Shown: positions 7,082 through 16,954 of the stretch, piece by piece | How the letters are laid out: every line of letters begins with the position of its first letter | Position numbering within the stretch: position 1 is the stretch's first letter | Source of the DNA: Dehalococcoidia bacterium | Lineage (GTDB): Bacteria > Chloroflexota > Dehalococcoidia > Lucifugimonadales > UBA3495 | Direction of reading: 5' to 3' | DNA: 42,252 nucleotides | Assembly (NCBI GenBank): GCA_009692925.1 | Contig: SHYG01000011.1 | Span: 1 to 42,252, forward strand | Notes under the pieces: model-generated | What the model saw: the letters and a program-made list of their open reading frames with translations, nothing else | The model's database searches: none | What the model was told of the DNA's origin: nothing | Program-made: the position numbers and the translations under genes

Positions 7082-8800
7082 TCACACCAGGAAGAAGAGC
7101 TGGGCCAGGCTCAGCCGCTCCGCCGGGGGCACCGTCGCCAGCTCGCCGTCAACCCGCACTTCGTAGGTGTCGGGGTCCACGTCGATGCGCGGCGTGCGGT
7201 CGTTGCGGACCATCTGGCGCTTGGTGATGGTGCGGCAGCCCAGCACCGGCTCCACCATTCGCCGCAACCCCAGCTCCTGTTGCACCCCCAGCTCGTAGGC
7301 GCGGCGGGAGACAAAGGTGATGCAGGTGCGGGCCAGCGCCGGGCCCAGGGCGCCGTACATGGGCCGGAAAAACTGCGGCTCGGCGGTGGGCACCGACCCG
7401 TTGGGGTCGCCCATTAGCGCCCAGGAAACCATGCCGCCTTTAATCACCATCTTGGGCTTGGCGCCAAAAGTGCCCACCGGCCACAGGACGATGTCCGCCA
7501 GCTTGCCCGGCGTCAGCGACCCCACCAAATGGGAGATGCCGTGGGTGATGGCCGGGTTGATGGTCAGCTTAGCCAGGTAGCGCAACACCCGAAAGTTGTC
7601 GTGGTCCGGCGAGTCCTCGGGCAGCTTGCCCTTCATCTGCCGCATCTTGTCGGCGGTCTGGAACAGGCGGGTGAAGTTCTCCCCCACGCGGCCCATGGCC
7701 TGGGAGTCGGAGGAGTACATGCTGATGACCCCCAGGTCGTGGAGCACGTCCTCGGCGGCCATGGTCTCCGGGCGGATGCGGCTCTCGGCGAAGGCCACGT
7801 CCTCGGCCACGCCGGGGTTCAGGTGATGGCAGACCATGAGCATGTCCAGATGCTCGGCCAGGGTGTTCACCGTGTAGGGCCGTGTCGGGTTGGTGGAGGA
7901 AGGCAGCACGTTCATGTGGCTGGCCATGCGGATGATGTCCGGGGCGTGGCCGCCGCCGGCGCCCTCGGTGTGGTAGGTGTGGATGGTGCGGCCGTCAATG
8001 GCGGCGATGGTGTCCTCCACGAACCCGGCCTCGTTGAGGGTGTCGGTGTGGATGGCCACCTGCACGTCCTGAGCGTCGGCCACCCGCAGGCAGGTATCGA
8101 TGGCCGCCGGGGTGGTGCCCCAGTCCTCGTGGAGCTTCAGCCCGCAGGCGCCCGCCTCAATCTGCTCCACCAAGGGCGCGGCCTCGCTGGCGTTGCCCTT
8201 GCCCAGCAGGCCCCAATTAATGGGCAGGGCCTCCGCCGCCTCCAGCATGCGGTGGATGTGCCACGGGCCGGGGGTGCAGGTGGTGGCCCGGGTGCCGTCG
8301 GCGGGGCCGGTGCCGCCGCCCAGGTGGGTGGTGATGCCGTTGGCCAGGGCGTGGTACACCTGCTGGGGGGCGATCATGTGGATATGGGTGTCCACGCCGC
8401 CGGGGGTGGCGATGAGGTGCTCCCCGGCGATGACCTCGGTGCCCGGCCCCACCACCAGCGCGGGGTCAACGCCGTCCATCACATCCGGGTTGCCCGCCTT
8501 GCCGATGCCCACGATGCGGCCCGCTTTGACCCCCAGGTCGGCCTTAACGATGCCCAGCAGTGGGTCCATGATGATGACGTTGGTGATGACGAGGTCTAAA
8601 GCCCCGTTACGGTTGGTGATGCTGGTGTTCTGGCCCATGCCGTCGCGGGCGGTCTTGCCCCCGCCGAAGACTAGCTCGTCGCCAGGAGTTATCAGGTCCC
8701 GCTCCACCTGGCAGATGAGGGAAGTGTCGGCCAGCCGGAAGCGGTCTCCGGTGGTTGGTCCGTACAGCTCTACGTACTGACGCCGGCTAATGCGCGCCAT
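7082..8800 (-). CDS. ureC: Urease subunit alpha (catalytic)
   Basis: The catalytic subunit of nickel urease, hydrolysing urea to ammonia and carbamate in the cytoplasm. At 572 residues it is full length. Every active-site residue is visible: nickel ligands H139 and H141 (THIHMI), the carbamylated K222 (LKLHEDWG), H251 (AIHTD), H277 (TYHTEG), the catalytic histidine H325 in the mobile flap (CHHLNPG) and D365 (SSDSQ). The N-terminal [12 protein letters not shown] strand is intact. GGAG lies seven bases before ATG 8800. ureB lies upstream across a perfect 34-bp hairpin, and ureF begins three bases after the stop. It should be fully active if nickel is inserted. Confidence 0.98.
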   Translation of the reverse strand: MARISRRQYVELYGPTTGDRFRLADTSLICQVERDLITPGDELVFGGGKTARDGMGQNTSITNRNGALDLVITNVIIMDPLLGIVKADLGVKAGRIVGIGKAGNPDVMDGVDPALVVGPGTEVIAGEHLIATPGGVDTHIHMIAPQQVYHALANGITTHLGGGTGPADGTRATTCTPGPWHIHRMLEAAEALPINWGLLGKGNASEAAPLVEQIEAGACGLKLHEDWGTTPAAIDTCLRVADAQDVQVAIHTDTLNEAGFVEDTIAAIDGRTIHTYHTEGAGGGHAPDIIRMASHMNVLPSSTNPTRPYTVNTLAEHLDMLMVCHHLNPGVAEDVAFAESRIRPETMAAEDVLHDLGVISMYSSDSQAMGRVGENFTRLFQTADKMRQMKGKLPEDSPDHDNFRVLRYLAKLTINPAITHGISHLVGSLTPGKLADIVLWPVGTFGAKPKMVIKGGMVSWALMGDPNGSVPTAEPQFFRPMYGALGPALARTCITFVSRRAYELGVQQELGLRRMVEPVLGCRTITKRQMVRNDRTPRIDVDPDTYEVRVDGELATVPPAERLSLAQLFFLV

Positions 8801-8830
8801 GCTATGACTCCAAAATGCGTACTTGGTCTA

Positions 8831-8903
8831 GGCGGCGTCCTTCGACAGGCTCAGGACGAGCGGGTCTTTCCCGCTCGTCCTGAGCCTGTCGAAGGACGCC
8901 GCC
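8831..8903. repeat. Perfect 34-bp inverted repeat between ureB and ureC (family E)
   Basis: Arm 8831-8864 (GGCGGCGTCCTTCGACAGGC...) is exactly complementary to 8870-8903, with a 5-base loop. The TTCGACAGGCTCAGGACGAG sequence resembles hairpin elements dispersed in several bacterial genomes (from memory). In the ureB-ureC transcript it would form a very stable stem. Confidence 0.9.
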
Positions 8904-8935
8904 ACAAAATACTTCGCAGATGAGACGGGCTAATA

Positions 8936-9340
8936 TTACCGCCCTGTGCCTGGCGGCGGTGCTGACTCCAGCCCGCCAAAGCCCCGCCGGGCCGCCTCAT
9001 CCAGCGCCCGCGCGCGCACCTCTGGACTGTCCAGGCTGCCGTTGGTCAGATTGTTCAGGCCGTGTACCTGGCGGGTTCCGCCCATAGCCACCAGCGTGAC
9101 GTCTTTGCGGTCGCCGGGCTCAAAGCGCACCGCCGTGCCCGCGGGGATGTCCAGGCGCATGCCGAAGGCGGCGGGCCGGTCAAAGCGCAGGGCGCGGTTC
9201 ACCTCAAAGAAGTGGAAATGGGAGCCCACTTGCACCGCCCGGTCTCCGGTGTTCCACACGCTGAGGGAGGCCCTGGGCCGGCCGGGGTTAAGCTCCACCG
9301 GCTCCGGCGAGGGCAGGTAGTTGGCAGTTTCACCGCTCAT
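8936..9340 (-). CDS. ureB: Urease subunit beta
   Basis: The 134-residue beta subunit, a structural partner of UreA and UreC in the urease trimer. It shows the diagnostic [17 protein letters not shown] segment followed by [15 protein letters not shown] and the glycine-rich VMGG-like turn (here VAMGG). AAGGAG lies six bases before ATG 9340. The C-terminus is an extended Arg/Gly/Pro-rich tail (RRGFGG...PPPGTGR), about 25 residues past the usual core. The 68-bp gap to ureA contains a partial family F sequence (GGAGCGCCCCTAC). It is unfused to UreA, unlike in Helicobacter. Confidence 0.97.
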   Translation of the reverse strand: MSGETANYLPSPEPVELNPGRPRASLSVWNTGDRAVQVGSHFHFFEVNRALRFDRPAAFGMRLDIPAGTAVRFEPGDRKDVTLVAMGGTRQVHGLNNLTNGSLDSPEVRARALDEAARRGFGGLESAPPPGTGR

Positions 9341-9408
9341 GGCTTTCTCCTTACAAAGTGGACGAGGCGCGCCAAAGGAGCGCCCCTACAGACGCACCCC
9401 GCCCACTT

Positions 9409-9711
<303 letters not shown>

Positions 9712-9734
9712 GCGCGATACCCTGGTTCAGAGTA

Positions 9735-9740
9735 ATTGTA
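9735..9740 (-). promoter_or_regulatory. Candidate -10 element upstream of ureA
   Basis: TACAAT on the minus strand, 24 bases before the ureA start; no convincing -35 hexamer is seen. The same hexamer occurs ahead of other genes in the window (25891, 27120, 27844). Confidence 0.35.
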
Positions 9741-9818
9741 CGAGGCTACTTTATACCCGCCGCTGATGCCAGCGCCAGTGGTCCCACAGACCCTTGCACC
9801 AAGCTCTTAACCGAGACT

Positions 9819-9866
9819 GACGCCGCCCCTCGCCCCCCTTTGCAAAGGGGGGCGAGGGGCGGCGTC
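9819..9866. repeat. Family A, copy 4: perfect 48-bp palindrome after glnA
   Basis: The two 24-base arms are exactly complementary, with TTTGCAAA at the centre. The outer arm reads GACGCCGCCCCTCG instead of the family's GAAATCCCCCCAAC, with both arms changed symmetrically. It starts eight bases after the glnA stop codon. Confidence 0.85.
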
Positions 9867-9872
9867 CACACA

Positions 9873-11207
9873 TCACAACACCGGCAGGTAGTGGGAGACC
9901 TCGTAGTCGGTGACTACAGAGCGGTAGCCTTCCCACTCAATTTGCTTGTTCTGCATAAAGCTGTGGTAGACGTGTTCGCCCAGCGCCTCTTGCAGAAGCA
10001 CGCTGCTTTCCGCCAGGGCAATGGCCTCCCCCAAGCTGCTGGGCAGCGGGTTAATGCCCAGGGACTGACGCCGCTGGGGGGTCATGTCGAAGACGTTGCC
10101 CACCACCGGGGGCGGCAGCGGGTATCTTTCCTGGATGCCCTTCAGTCCGGCGGCCAGCATCACGCTGAAAGCCAGGTAAGGGTTGCAGGCCGGGTCCGGC
10201 GCCCGGTATTCAACCCGAATGGAGTTTTCAAAGCCCGGCTTGTAGTCCGGCACGCGGACCAGGTCAGAGCGGTTGACGTAGCTCCAGGAGGAGTACACCG
10301 GCGCCTCATAGCCGGGCGTCAGGCGCTTATAGGAGTTAATCCATTGGTTAGTCACCAGGGTGATCTCCGGCGCGTGGCGGATTAGTCCCGCGATGAACTG
10401 CTTGCCCGTCATGGAGAGGTAGTGGTCATCGTCGGCGTCGAAGAAGACGTTGCGGTCGCCCTGGAACAGGGACTGGTGGAGGTGCATTCCCGAGCCGTTG
10501 ATGCCGGAGATGGGCTTGGGCATGAAGGTGGCGTAGGCGTCCTGAAGCTGGGCCAGCTCTTTGATCACCAGCTTGGCGGTCATCACGTTGTCGGCCATGG
10601 TCATGGCGTCGGTATATTCCAGGTCAATCTCATGCTGGCTGGGCGCCGCCTCATGATGGGAGTATTTGACCAGGATACCCATTTCCGCCAGATTCAGCAC
10701 GGTGTCGCGGCGCAGGTCGCTGCCAGGGTGGCTGGAGAGCTGATCGAAGTAGCCGGAGTGGTCCAGCAGCACCGGCGCGTCGGAACTCTTCATGTAGAAA
10801 AACTCCAGCTCCGCGCCGATGTTGTAGGTCATGCCCAACTGGGCCAGCTTTTCCACGTTGCGCTTCAGCACGTAGCGGGGATCACCGACGAAGGGCTCCC
10901 CCCGAGGCCGGCGAATGTCACAGAACATCCGGGCCACGGCATTTTGCCGCGGCCGCCAGGGCAGGATGGCGAAAGTGGCGGGGTCAGGGAAGGCCCGCAT
11001 GTCGCTTTCCTGGCTGCGGGCAAAACCTTCAATGGCCGACCCGTCGAAACCCACGCCCAGGCTGAGGGCCTCCTCCAGGTCATGCACACTGATGGCGAAG
11101 CCCTTCAACTGGCCCAAAATGTCGGTGAACCAGAGGCGGACGAACTTTACGTCGCCTTCCCTGGCCGCCCGCAGGATATAGTCGTGGTCTTTGTTTTCAT
11201 CCGTCAC
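9873..11207 (-). CDS. glnA: Glutamine synthetase, type I-alpha
   Basis: Condenses glutamate and ammonium with ATP to glutamine. At 444 residues it has the short GSI-alpha form. The beta-Grasp region has VRLWFTDILGQLKGF, the catalytic core has GVGFDGSAIEGF, GAELEFF, HHEAAPSQHEID and NGSGMHLHQSL, and NRSDLVRVP and RVEYRAPDP follow. The adenylylation loop (NLYxLP) of GSI-beta is absent, with ERYPLPPP in that region, so control by adenylylation is unlikely and feedback inhibition more probable. It sits 36 bp after urtE and before ureA, so urea import, ammonia release and ammonia assimilation are encoded together. The start is ATG 11207 after a weak GGGAG-like site. Confidence 0.96.
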   Translation of the reverse strand: MTDENKDHDYILRAAREGDVKFVRLWFTDILGQLKGFAISVHDLEEALSLGVGFDGSAIEGFARSQESDMRAFPDPATFAILPWRPRQNAVARMFCDIRRPRGEPFVGDPRYVLKRNVEKLAQLGMTYNIGAELEFFYMKSSDAPVLLDHSGYFDQLSSHPGSDLRRDTVLNLAEMGILVKYSHHEAAPSQHEIDLEYTDAMTMADNVMTAKLVIKELAQLQDAYATFMPKPISGINGSGMHLHQSLFQGDRNVFFDADDDHYLSMTGKQFIAGLIRHAPEITLVTNQWINSYKRLTPGYEAPVYSSWSYVNRSDLVRVPDYKPGFENSIRVEYRAPDPACNPYLAFSVMLAAGLKGIQERYPLPPPVVGNVFDMTPQRRQSLGINPLPSSLGEAIALAESSVLLQEALGEHVYHSFMQNKQIEWEGYRSVVTDYEVSHYLPVL

Positions 11208-11243
11208 GTCGTAACTCCCTAATAATGGTTCAAACCGCCGGAG

Positions 11244-11945
11244 TCATACCGACAGGTACTCCCGCACCTGCCCCTGGTCCAGGTCGTTGGCCGGTCCCTC
11301 CAGCACGATGGCGCCCTTTTCCATCACGTAGCAGTAATCGGCCACGCCCAGGGCAAAGTCCAAGAACTGCTCCACCAGCAGGATGGTGGTGTCGCCCTTG
11401 CCCCGTAACTGGTGGAGCAATTCCTCAATCTCCTGCACAATGGAGGGCTGGATGCCTTCCGTCGGCTCGTCCAGGAGCAACAGCTTGGGCTGGCGCACCA
11501 GGGCTCGGGCTAGGGCCAGTTGCTGCTGCTGCCCGCCGCTGAGGGTGCCCGCCACCTTGCGGGGGTTCACTTTCAGCGCGGGAAAGAGGGAGTACATCTG
11601 CTCCAGCACCTCGGGCTGACGGGCGCTGGCGGGCAGCGCCTCCAGGCCCATGAGCAGGTTCTCGTGGATGGTCAAGTAGGGGAAGATTTCGCGGCCCTGG
11701 GGCACGTAGCCGATGCCGGCGCGGGCACGGCGGTGGGGCGGCCAGGCAGTGATGTCGGCGTCCTCAAAGCACATCTGTCCCTGCCGGGGGCGCAGCAGGC
11801 CCATGATGGACTTCAGCAGGGTAGTCTTGCCCACGCCGTTGCGGCCCATGAGGCAGACCACGCGGCCCTGCGGCACGTCCATATTGACCTGGGAGAGCAC
11901 CACGCTTTCCCCGTAGGCCACCGACAGTGACTGGATTGCCAGCAT
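11244..11945 (-). CDS. urtE: Urea ABC transporter ATP-binding protein UrtE
   Basis: A 233-residue ATPase of the branched-chain amino acid/urea class, one of two nucleotide-binding subunits driving UrtBC. Visible motifs are Walker A GRNGVGKTT (about 35-43), signature LSGGQQQQLALARAL, Walker B LLLLDEP followed by the UrtE-typical TEGIQPSIVQ, and a switch histidine replaced by glutamine in LLVEQ, as is usual for LivF/UrtE. The start is ATG 11945. Family B repeats fill the 161 bp between urtD and urtE; glnA follows after 36 bp. Confidence 0.95.
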   Translation of the reverse strand: MLAIQSLSVAYGESVVLSQVNMDVPQGRVVCLMGRNGVGKTTLLKSIMGLLRPRQGQMCFEDADITAWPPHRRARAGIGYVPQGREIFPYLTIHENLLMGLEALPASARQPEVLEQMYSLFPALKVNPRKVAGTLSGGQQQQLALARALVRQPKLLLLDEPTEGIQPSIVQEIEELLHQLRGKGDTTILLVEQFLDFALGVADYCYVMEKGAIVLEGPANDLDQGQVREYLSV

Positions 11946-12006
11946 TACGCTCCCTTTGAGATGCCTCTGCTCCCCGTTACCAATCGGGAGGTTAGGAGAG
12001 GCCGAA

Positions 12007-12109
12007 CCACCCCCTCTGTATCTCCCCCTTATGAAGGGGGAGAAGGCCGGCCGGTCCCGTCCCCCCTTACGAAGGGGGGACTACAGGGGGGGGTCGCCCC
12101 CCGCCTCTA
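12007..12109. repeat. Family B, copy 2: two back-to-back inverted units after urtD
   Basis: CCCCCTCTGTATCTCCCCCT then TATGAAGGGGGAGA faces a second unit CCCCCCTTACGAAGGGGGGA with CTACAGGGGGGGGTCG. The outer edge contains the urtD TAG stop (12107-12109). Confidence 0.7.
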
Positions 12110-13006
12110 CGCCGGGGCGACGACGGTGCTTCTCAGCCCGCCCCCGGATTCCTCCGTGGGAGTCGCTCGAGGCGCGGCCCGGGGCTTGCTGTGCCCTAGA
12201 TATGCCTCAATGACCTGGGGGTCTTGCTGCACCGACTCCATGGTGCCTTCGCTGAGCACCTTGCCCAGGTGCAGCACCGTAACCTTGCGGGCCAATTGGC
12301 GCACAAAGACCATGTCGTGCTCCACCACCAGCACCGACCGCTCCTGGGCGATGCGCTGGAGCAGCTCGCCGGTGCGGTCCCGCTCCCGCCGGGTCATGCC
12401 CGCCACCGGCTCGTCCAGCAGCAGCAGCTTGGGGTCCTGCACCAGCAACATGCCGATCTCCAACCACTGCTTCTCACCGTGGGACAACACCCCCGACTTG
12501 CGCTGCGCCTGGCTGGTCAGCCCCACCTGCTCCAGGGTATGCCAGACGCGCTCTTTGCCGGCGGCGTTCAGGTCACGCATCTGCGCCCCCAGGGAGTTGC
12601 GAAACCCCAGGGCCACCTCCAGGTTCTGGAACACCGTCAGGCTGCCGAACACCGCCGGGGTCTGGAACTTGCGCCCGATGCCGAGTCGCACCAGGTCGTG
12701 CTCCTGCCGCCGGGCCAAATCAACCCACCCGTCGAAGATTACCCGCCCGCGAACCGGCCGGGCCTTGCCGGTGATGACGTCAATGAGGGTAGTCTTCCCC
12801 GCGCCGTTGGGGCCGATGAGGAAACGCATCTCCCCGCGCTCCATGCTGAAGTCCAGGGAGTCCAGCACGGTGAAGCCGTCAAACTTGACCGTCAGCCCTT
12901 CCACCGAAAGGATTGGGGAAAGGATGGGCCCGCTGTCAGCCACGCCACTGCCGGACGCCGGGGCGGGACGACCCAAACCCAGCTTGCGGGAAAGCAGGTT
13001 AATCAT
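12107..13006 (-). CDS. urtD: Urea ABC transporter ATP-binding protein UrtD
   Basis: A 299-residue ATPase, the LivG-like partner of UrtE. It shows Walker A GPNGAGKTT, the UrtD-type GRKFQTPAVF segment, signature LSHGEKQWLEIGM, Walker B LLLLDEPVAGM and the switch VVEHDM. The first 32 residues precede the normal ABC start (LSVEGLTVKF). The last 25 are a Pro/Ala/Thr/Gly-rich tail after YLGHSKPR that is not part of the fold and ends in a TAG touching a family B repeat. The tail may therefore be a read-out into sequence altered by that repeat. Confidence 0.94.
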   Translation of the reverse strand: MINLLSRKLGLGRPAPASGSGVADSGPILSPILSVEGLTVKFDGFTVLDSLDFSMERGEMRFLIGPNGAGKTTLIDVITGKARPVRGRVIFDGWVDLARRQEHDLVRLGIGRKFQTPAVFGSLTVFQNLEVALGFRNSLGAQMRDLNAAGKERVWHTLEQVGLTSQAQRKSGVLSHGEKQWLEIGMLLVQDPKLLLLDEPVAGMTRRERDRTGELLQRIAQERSVLVVEHDMVFVRQLARKVTVLHLGKVLSEGTMESVQQDPQVIEAYLGHSKPRAAPRATPTEESGGGLRSTVVAPA

Positions 13007-13025
13007 ACGGGTTAAACTCCTGCCG

Positions 13026-14138
13026 CTATTTCTTGAGCACTGCCGCCCGCGCCTGGGTCAGCGCCCGCCAGCCGGGCCGCCAGCCTTCAGACCGGAAGAA
13101 CCCCATGATGCCGCTAGGGAACATGAGCACTGCGCCCACAAAGAGCGCCCCCAGGAAATACTGCCAGATGTCGGGGAAAGACTCGCTGAACAGGCTCTTG
13201 GCGCCGTTGACCACGATGGCCCCCAGCACCGCGCCCATGAGCACCCCCCGCCCGCCCACCGCCACCCAGATGGCAATCTCGATGGAAGGCACGATACCCA
13301 TGAGGGATGGCGAGATGATGCCCACCTGGGGCACAAACAGCGCCCCGGACACGCCCGCCAGCCCGGCGGACAGGGTGAACACCGCGGTCTTCAGGACTGC
13401 CGGGTTATATCCCGAGAAGCGCACCCGGTTCTCGTCGTCCCGCATGGCCACCAGCAGGCGGCCCAGGCGCGACGCGATGATCCAGTGGCAGAGCAGGTAG
13501 GTCAGCGCCAAGAAGGCCACGGTAATGTAATACATCGCGAGTTGGGTGCCGGCGCCGGTCACCGAAAACCCGAAGATTGTGCGGAAGTTGGTAATGCCGT
13601 TGGTGCCGCCGGTATATGGTTGTTGCCCCACAAACAGGATGCTGACAATCAGCGCCAGGGCCTGGGTAATCAAGGCAAAGTAGACGCCGGTAATCCGGCT
13701 GCGGAACACCAGGTAGCCCAGCCCGCCGGCCAGCGCCGCCGGGAGGATGAAGGTCATGGGCAGCGCGAACCAGGCGTGCCTAAAGGGCTCCCAGAAGATG
13801 GGCAGCTCCGTCAGTCCGCTCCAGAACATGAAGTCGGGCAGCTTGTCCCTGGCCGCCTCCAGCTTAAGGAACATGGCCATGGCGTAGCCGCCCAGCCCAA
13901 AGAACACCCCGTGGCCCAGGCTGAGCATCCCGCCGTAGCCCCAAACCAGGTTCAGGGAGAGGGCCAGTATGGCGAAGGTGAGGAACTTGCCCAGCAGCCC
14001 CATGCGGAAGCCTGAAAGCACCGCCGGCGCCGCCAGCAGGAGCAGCAACACCAGCGCCGGCAGGCACCAGCGGGCCACCCAGCCGTGGAGGAAGGCCGGC
14101 GGCGGCAAGACGCGCATTAGGCTGCTGACTCTAATCAC
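13026..14138 (-). CDS. urtC: Urea ABC transporter permease UrtC
   Basis: A 370-residue LivM-type permease with about ten hydrophobic segments. The family region [23 protein letters not shown], the [15 protein letters not shown] loop that contacts the ATPase, and [20 protein letters not shown] are all present. The start is ATG 14138. It lies 19 bp after urtB and before urtD, consistent with one operon. It pairs with UrtB to form the membrane channel. Confidence 0.95.
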   Translation of the reverse strand: MIRVSSLMRVLPPPAFLHGWVARWCLPALVLLLLLAAPAVLSGFRMGLLGKFLTFAILALSLNLVWGYGGMLSLGHGVFFGLGGYAMAMFLKLEAARDKLPDFMFWSGLTELPIFWEPFRHAWFALPMTFILPAALAGGLGYLVFRSRITGVYFALITQALALIVSILFVGQQPYTGGTNGITNFRTIFGFSVTGAGTQLAMYYITVAFLALTYLLCHWIIASRLGRLLVAMRDDENRVRFSGYNPAVLKTAVFTLSAGLAGVSGALFVPQVGIISPSLMGIVPSIEIAIWVAVGGRGVLMGAVLGAIVVNGAKSLFSESFPDIWQYFLGALFVGAVLMFPSGIMGFFRSEGWRPGWRALTQARAAVLKK

Positions 14139-14157
14139 TGCCGATAACTCACAACCA

Positions 14158-15054
14158 CTAACGGGACCGCAGGCGCATCAGCCCGGCAGGGCGCCACTGG
14201 AGGAAGAGAATTACCAGGGTGAAGACCAGTACCTTGCCCACCACCGCGGTGGTGCCGTACTCGAAGATGGTGTTGAACATGCCAATGATGAAGGCGGCCA
14301 GGATGGTGCCCGGAATCTGCCCCATCCCGCCAAGGATCACCACGATGAAGGCGTCCACCACGTAGAAGGTGCCCAAAGACGGCCCGATGGGCCCAATCAG
14401 GGTCAAGGCCCAGCCCGCCACGCCCGCCAGTCCGGCGCCCAGGGCGAAGGTCAGGCTGTCTACCCGGCGGGTAGACACGCCCAGGCTGGCAGCCATGTCC
14501 CGGTTCTGCATCACCGCCCGCATGCGCCGTCCCTCGTTGGAGCGGTACATGTACCAGTAAATGCCGGCCAGACAAACCAGGGCCACCGCGATGATGAACA
14601 GCCGTTTGAAGGGCAGCACCAAATCGCCACCCAGGTCCAGGTTTCCGCCCAGCCACAGGGGCGCCACCACCTGCACGTTGGGCGCGCCGAAGATGGACCG
14701 GGCCAACTGCTGCAGGATCAGCGCCGCTCCCCAGGTGGCCAGCAAAGTATCCAGAGGCCGGCGGTACAGGAACCGGATTACGGTGCGCTCCACCAGCAGT
14801 CCCATAAGCGCGGCGATGAGGAAGACCAAAGGCAGGGCGACGATGAAGGTCCAATCGGCCATAGGGCCGCCGGTGAAGGCAATGGCCGCCTGCTGCAGGG
14901 CGTACACGGTGTAGGCGCCAATCATGATGAACTCGCCGTGGGCCAGGTTGATGACGTTCATCAAGCCAAAGGACAGCGCCAAGCCCAGGGCGATGAGCAA
15001 CAGGATGGTGCTCAGGCTGACGCCGTTGAATATTTGCAGGGCCCACACGTCCAT
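14158..15054 (-). CDS. urtB: Urea ABC transporter permease UrtB
   Basis: A 298-residue LivH-type permease with eight or so membrane segments. Diagnostic stretches are [20 protein letters not shown], the cytoplasmic ATPase-contact loop [16 protein letters not shown], and [20 protein letters not shown], the last characteristic of UrtB rather than LivH. The start is ATG 15054. It is separated from urtA by 311 bp containing a family A element and a 15-bp stem-loop, an unusually long gap for this operon. Confidence 0.95.
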   Translation of the reverse strand: MDVWALQIFNGVSLSTILLLIALGLALSFGLMNVINLAHGEFIMIGAYTVYALQQAAIAFTGGPMADWTFIVALPLVFLIAALMGLLVERTVIRFLYRRPLDTLLATWGAALILQQLARSIFGAPNVQVVAPLWLGGNLDLGGDLVLPFKRLFIIAVALVCLAGIYWYMYRSNEGRRMRAVMQNRDMAASLGVSTRRVDSLTFALGAGLAGVAGWALTLIGPIGPSLGTFYVVDAFIVVILGGMGQIPGTILAAFIIGMFNTIFEYGTTAVVGKVLVFTLVILFLQWRPAGLMRLRSR

Positions 15055-15123
15055 GATTCGTTACGCTCCGGTCGCCGCCGCACGGTTTCAGATCCTGGAA
15101 AAAGGGTTCTTAACTGAGGCTGC

Positions 15124-15215
15124 CGAAATCCCCCCCAACCCCCCCTTTGCAAAGGGGGGGTTGGGGGGATTTCCGTCCCGAATGCTTCACAACCGCATTA
15201 GATATTCATGCAAGC
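15124..15215. repeat. Family A element, copy 5, with conserved flank (minus orientation)
   Basis: Palindrome 15124-15175 followed by CCCGAATGCTTCACAACCGC ATTAGATATTCATGCAA. On the opposite strand this flank closely matches that of the copies at 5986 and 32989. A left flank TTCTTAACTGAGGCTG precedes it. It lies between urtA and urtB. Confidence 0.8.
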
Positions 15216-15272
15216 CTCGTTAAGTCGTGGATTACACCCGCCAGGCTCTCCAGTCGCCACCCTGGTCATTCG

Positions 15273-15314
15273 CCAGGCAACCCAGGCCGCCGGTATGCAG
15301 CCTGGGTTGCCTGG
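15273..15314. other. Perfect 15-bp stem-loop between urtA and urtB
   Basis: CCAGGCAACCCAGGC (15273-15287) pairs exactly with 15300-15314 across a 12-base loop. There is no T-run on either side, so it is not a classical terminator. It could protect the 3' end of urtA mRNA and raise binding protein over permease. Confidence 0.6.
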
Positions 15315-15365
15315 AGTCCGAGCCATGATTATACCCTGGAAACTGGAAACCGTGAAATTGGTGGG

Positions 15366-16649
15366 TTACTGCACCTGGTTGCGGATGCCCGCGGCCCAGG
15401 TGTAGCTGTCCAAGTACGGGTCGGGGACCACGGGAGCGGGGGAGGCCCATATCTCGTCAATCAACCCGTCGGCGCGGACCTTGCCGATGCGCACGGTCTT
15501 GGCCACGTGCTGGTTGGTGGGGTGGATGGTGACCGGCCCGCCGGGGGCGTTGAACTGAATGCCCTTGGCGGCTTCCTTCACCTTGGCCACATCGGTGCTG
15601 CCCGCCTTCTCCACGGCCATCTTCCACAGGTACACGCCGAAGTACCCGGCCTCAATGGGGTCGTCGGTGACCCGGTTGGCGCCGTACTTGGCCTTGTAGG
15701 CCGCCACAAACTTGGTGTTCTCCGGGGTCTTGGTAGTCTGGTAGTAGTTCCACGCCACCAGGTGGCCCTCAATGTTGCTAGGACCAATGCCCCGGACCTC
15801 TTCCTCCGCCACGCTCACGGAGAGAACCGGCAGGTCCTTGGCGGTGATGCCGGCGTCCTTGAGCTGTTTGAAGAAGGCCACGTTGGAGTCGCCGTTCAGG
15901 GTGTTGAACACCACGTCGGGCTTGGCGGCCTTAATCTTAGAGATCACCGTGCTGTACTCGGTGTGGCCCAGGGGTGTGTACTCTTCGCCCACAGCCTTCA
16001 TGCCGGAGCCCGCCAACTGTTTGTTGATAATCAGGTTAGAGGTGCGCGGGAAAACGTAGTCGGATCCCAGCAGGAAGAAACTCTTCTTCCCCTCCTTGAG
16101 CAGGTACTCCACCGCCGGCACAATCTGCTGGTTGGTGGTGGCCCCGGTGTAGAAAATGTTGGGCGAGGTCTCCAGGCCCTCGTACTGCACCGGGTAGAAG
16201 AGCAGGCCCTTGTTGGACTCGAACACTGGGAGCACCGCCTTGCGGCTGGCGCTGGTCCAGCAGCCGAAGACCACGGCTACTTTGTCGCTGGTGAGCAGCT
16301 TCTTGGCCTTCTCCGCGAAGGTGGGCCAGTCGGAAGCGCCGTCTTCAATGGTGGGCACCAGCTTCTTGCCCAAGACGCCGCCCGAGGCGTTGATCTCGTC
16401 GATGGCCAGCAGCGTGGCGTCCCGCACCGCGGTCTCGCTGATGGACATGGTGCCGGAGAGGGAGTGCAGCACACCTACCTTGATGGTTCCTGCTGCGGGA
16501 ACGCCAGCGGGAGCGCCGCCAGACGGAGCAGCTGGGGCGGACGAGCCGCACGCCAGCGTCAGCGCGGTGGTGAGTGCCAGCAGCAGCGCCAGGGTAGCGG
16601 CACTGTTCCGGCGAATAGAGCTTAACCAGGTTGATACCGATTGGAACAT
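15366..16649 (-). CDS. urtA: Urea ABC transporter substrate-binding lipoprotein UrtA
   Basis: A 427-residue urea-binding lipoprotein. The N-terminus has a hydrophobic signal ([17 protein letters not shown]) ending in lipobox LTLAC, then a short Ala/Pro linker. The mature part shows the UrtA hallmarks [55 protein letters not shown] and [22 protein letters not shown] 16649 was preferred over the more distal ATG 16745 because it gives a normal signal peptide and follows AGGAGG (13 bases upstream, a rather long spacing). It is the first gene of the urt-glnA-ure array, preceded by a structured leader. Confidence 0.95.
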   Translation of the reverse strand: MFQSVSTWLSSIRRNSAATLALLLALTTALTLACGSSAPAAPSGGAPAGVPAAGTIKVGVLHSLSGTMSISETAVRDATLLAIDEINASGGVLGKKLVPTIEDGASDWPTFAEKAKKLLTSDKVAVVFGCWTSASRKAVLPVFESNKGLLFYPVQYEGLETSPNIFYTGATTNQQIVPAVEYLLKEGKKSFFLLGSDYVFPRTSNLIINKQLAGSGMKAVGEEYTPLGHTEYSTVISKIKAAKPDVVFNTLNGDSNVAFFKQLKDAGITAKDLPVLSVSVAEEEVRGIGPSNIEGHLVAWNYYQTTKTPENTKFVAAYKAKYGANRVTDDPIEAGYFGVYLWKMAVEKAGSTDVAKVKEAAKGIQFNAPGGPVTIHPTNQHVAKTVRIGKVRADGLIDEIWASPAPVVPDPYLDSYTWAAGIRNQVQ

Positions 16650-16686
16650 AGCTTGGGGGTAGCCTCCTAAATCAGATCTCCCATTG

Positions 16687-16720
16687 CCCGGCAGGACGGT
16701 ACACCGTTGCGCTTGCCGGG
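16687..16720 (-). promoter_or_regulatory. Structured leader upstream of urtA
   Basis: CCCGGCA (16687-16693) pairs with TGCCGGG (16714-16720), enclosing a second hairpin ACGGT/ACCGT (16696-16707). It ends about 38 bases before the urtA start, next to the ribosome site. It matches no riboswitch I recognise. Confidence 0.35.
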
Positions 16721-16954
16721 TCGCGGAGTCAACGGGATGCATCATCGGTCAGCGGTGTTGCGCAAGTGTTTCCCGGAGGTTAAATGGCTGTTACGGGGAT
16801 GTTACGAAAGTGTTTCGGCAGGCGGCGGGAGGGGGACCGCCCCCTGTGTACATGAGTCACCCCGGAGTTTCTGCCAGATAGTTGGGGCGGGAAGATGGGC
16901 GCAGCCACGGATAAAACGCCGTGGGCTTTGTGCACGAACAGCGGCGACATAGCT

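Noticed and set aside
11228-11240. tRNA T-arm-like GGTTCAAACC
   Set aside because: No acceptor stem, anticodon arm or CCA-adjacent pairing can be built around it.
11961-14015. Long open frames antisense to urtD/urtC, and similarly antisense to the molybdenum hydroxylase gene (19031-21187)
   Set aside because: GC-rich codon use leaves the opposite strand open. Their translations are low-complexity (His/Gln/Gly/Arg-rich) without domains, whereas the other strand encodes complete known proteins.
16650-16900. Guanidine or other known riboswitch upstream of urtA
   Set aside because: The conserved core motifs of the classes I know could not be matched; only generic stems are visible.
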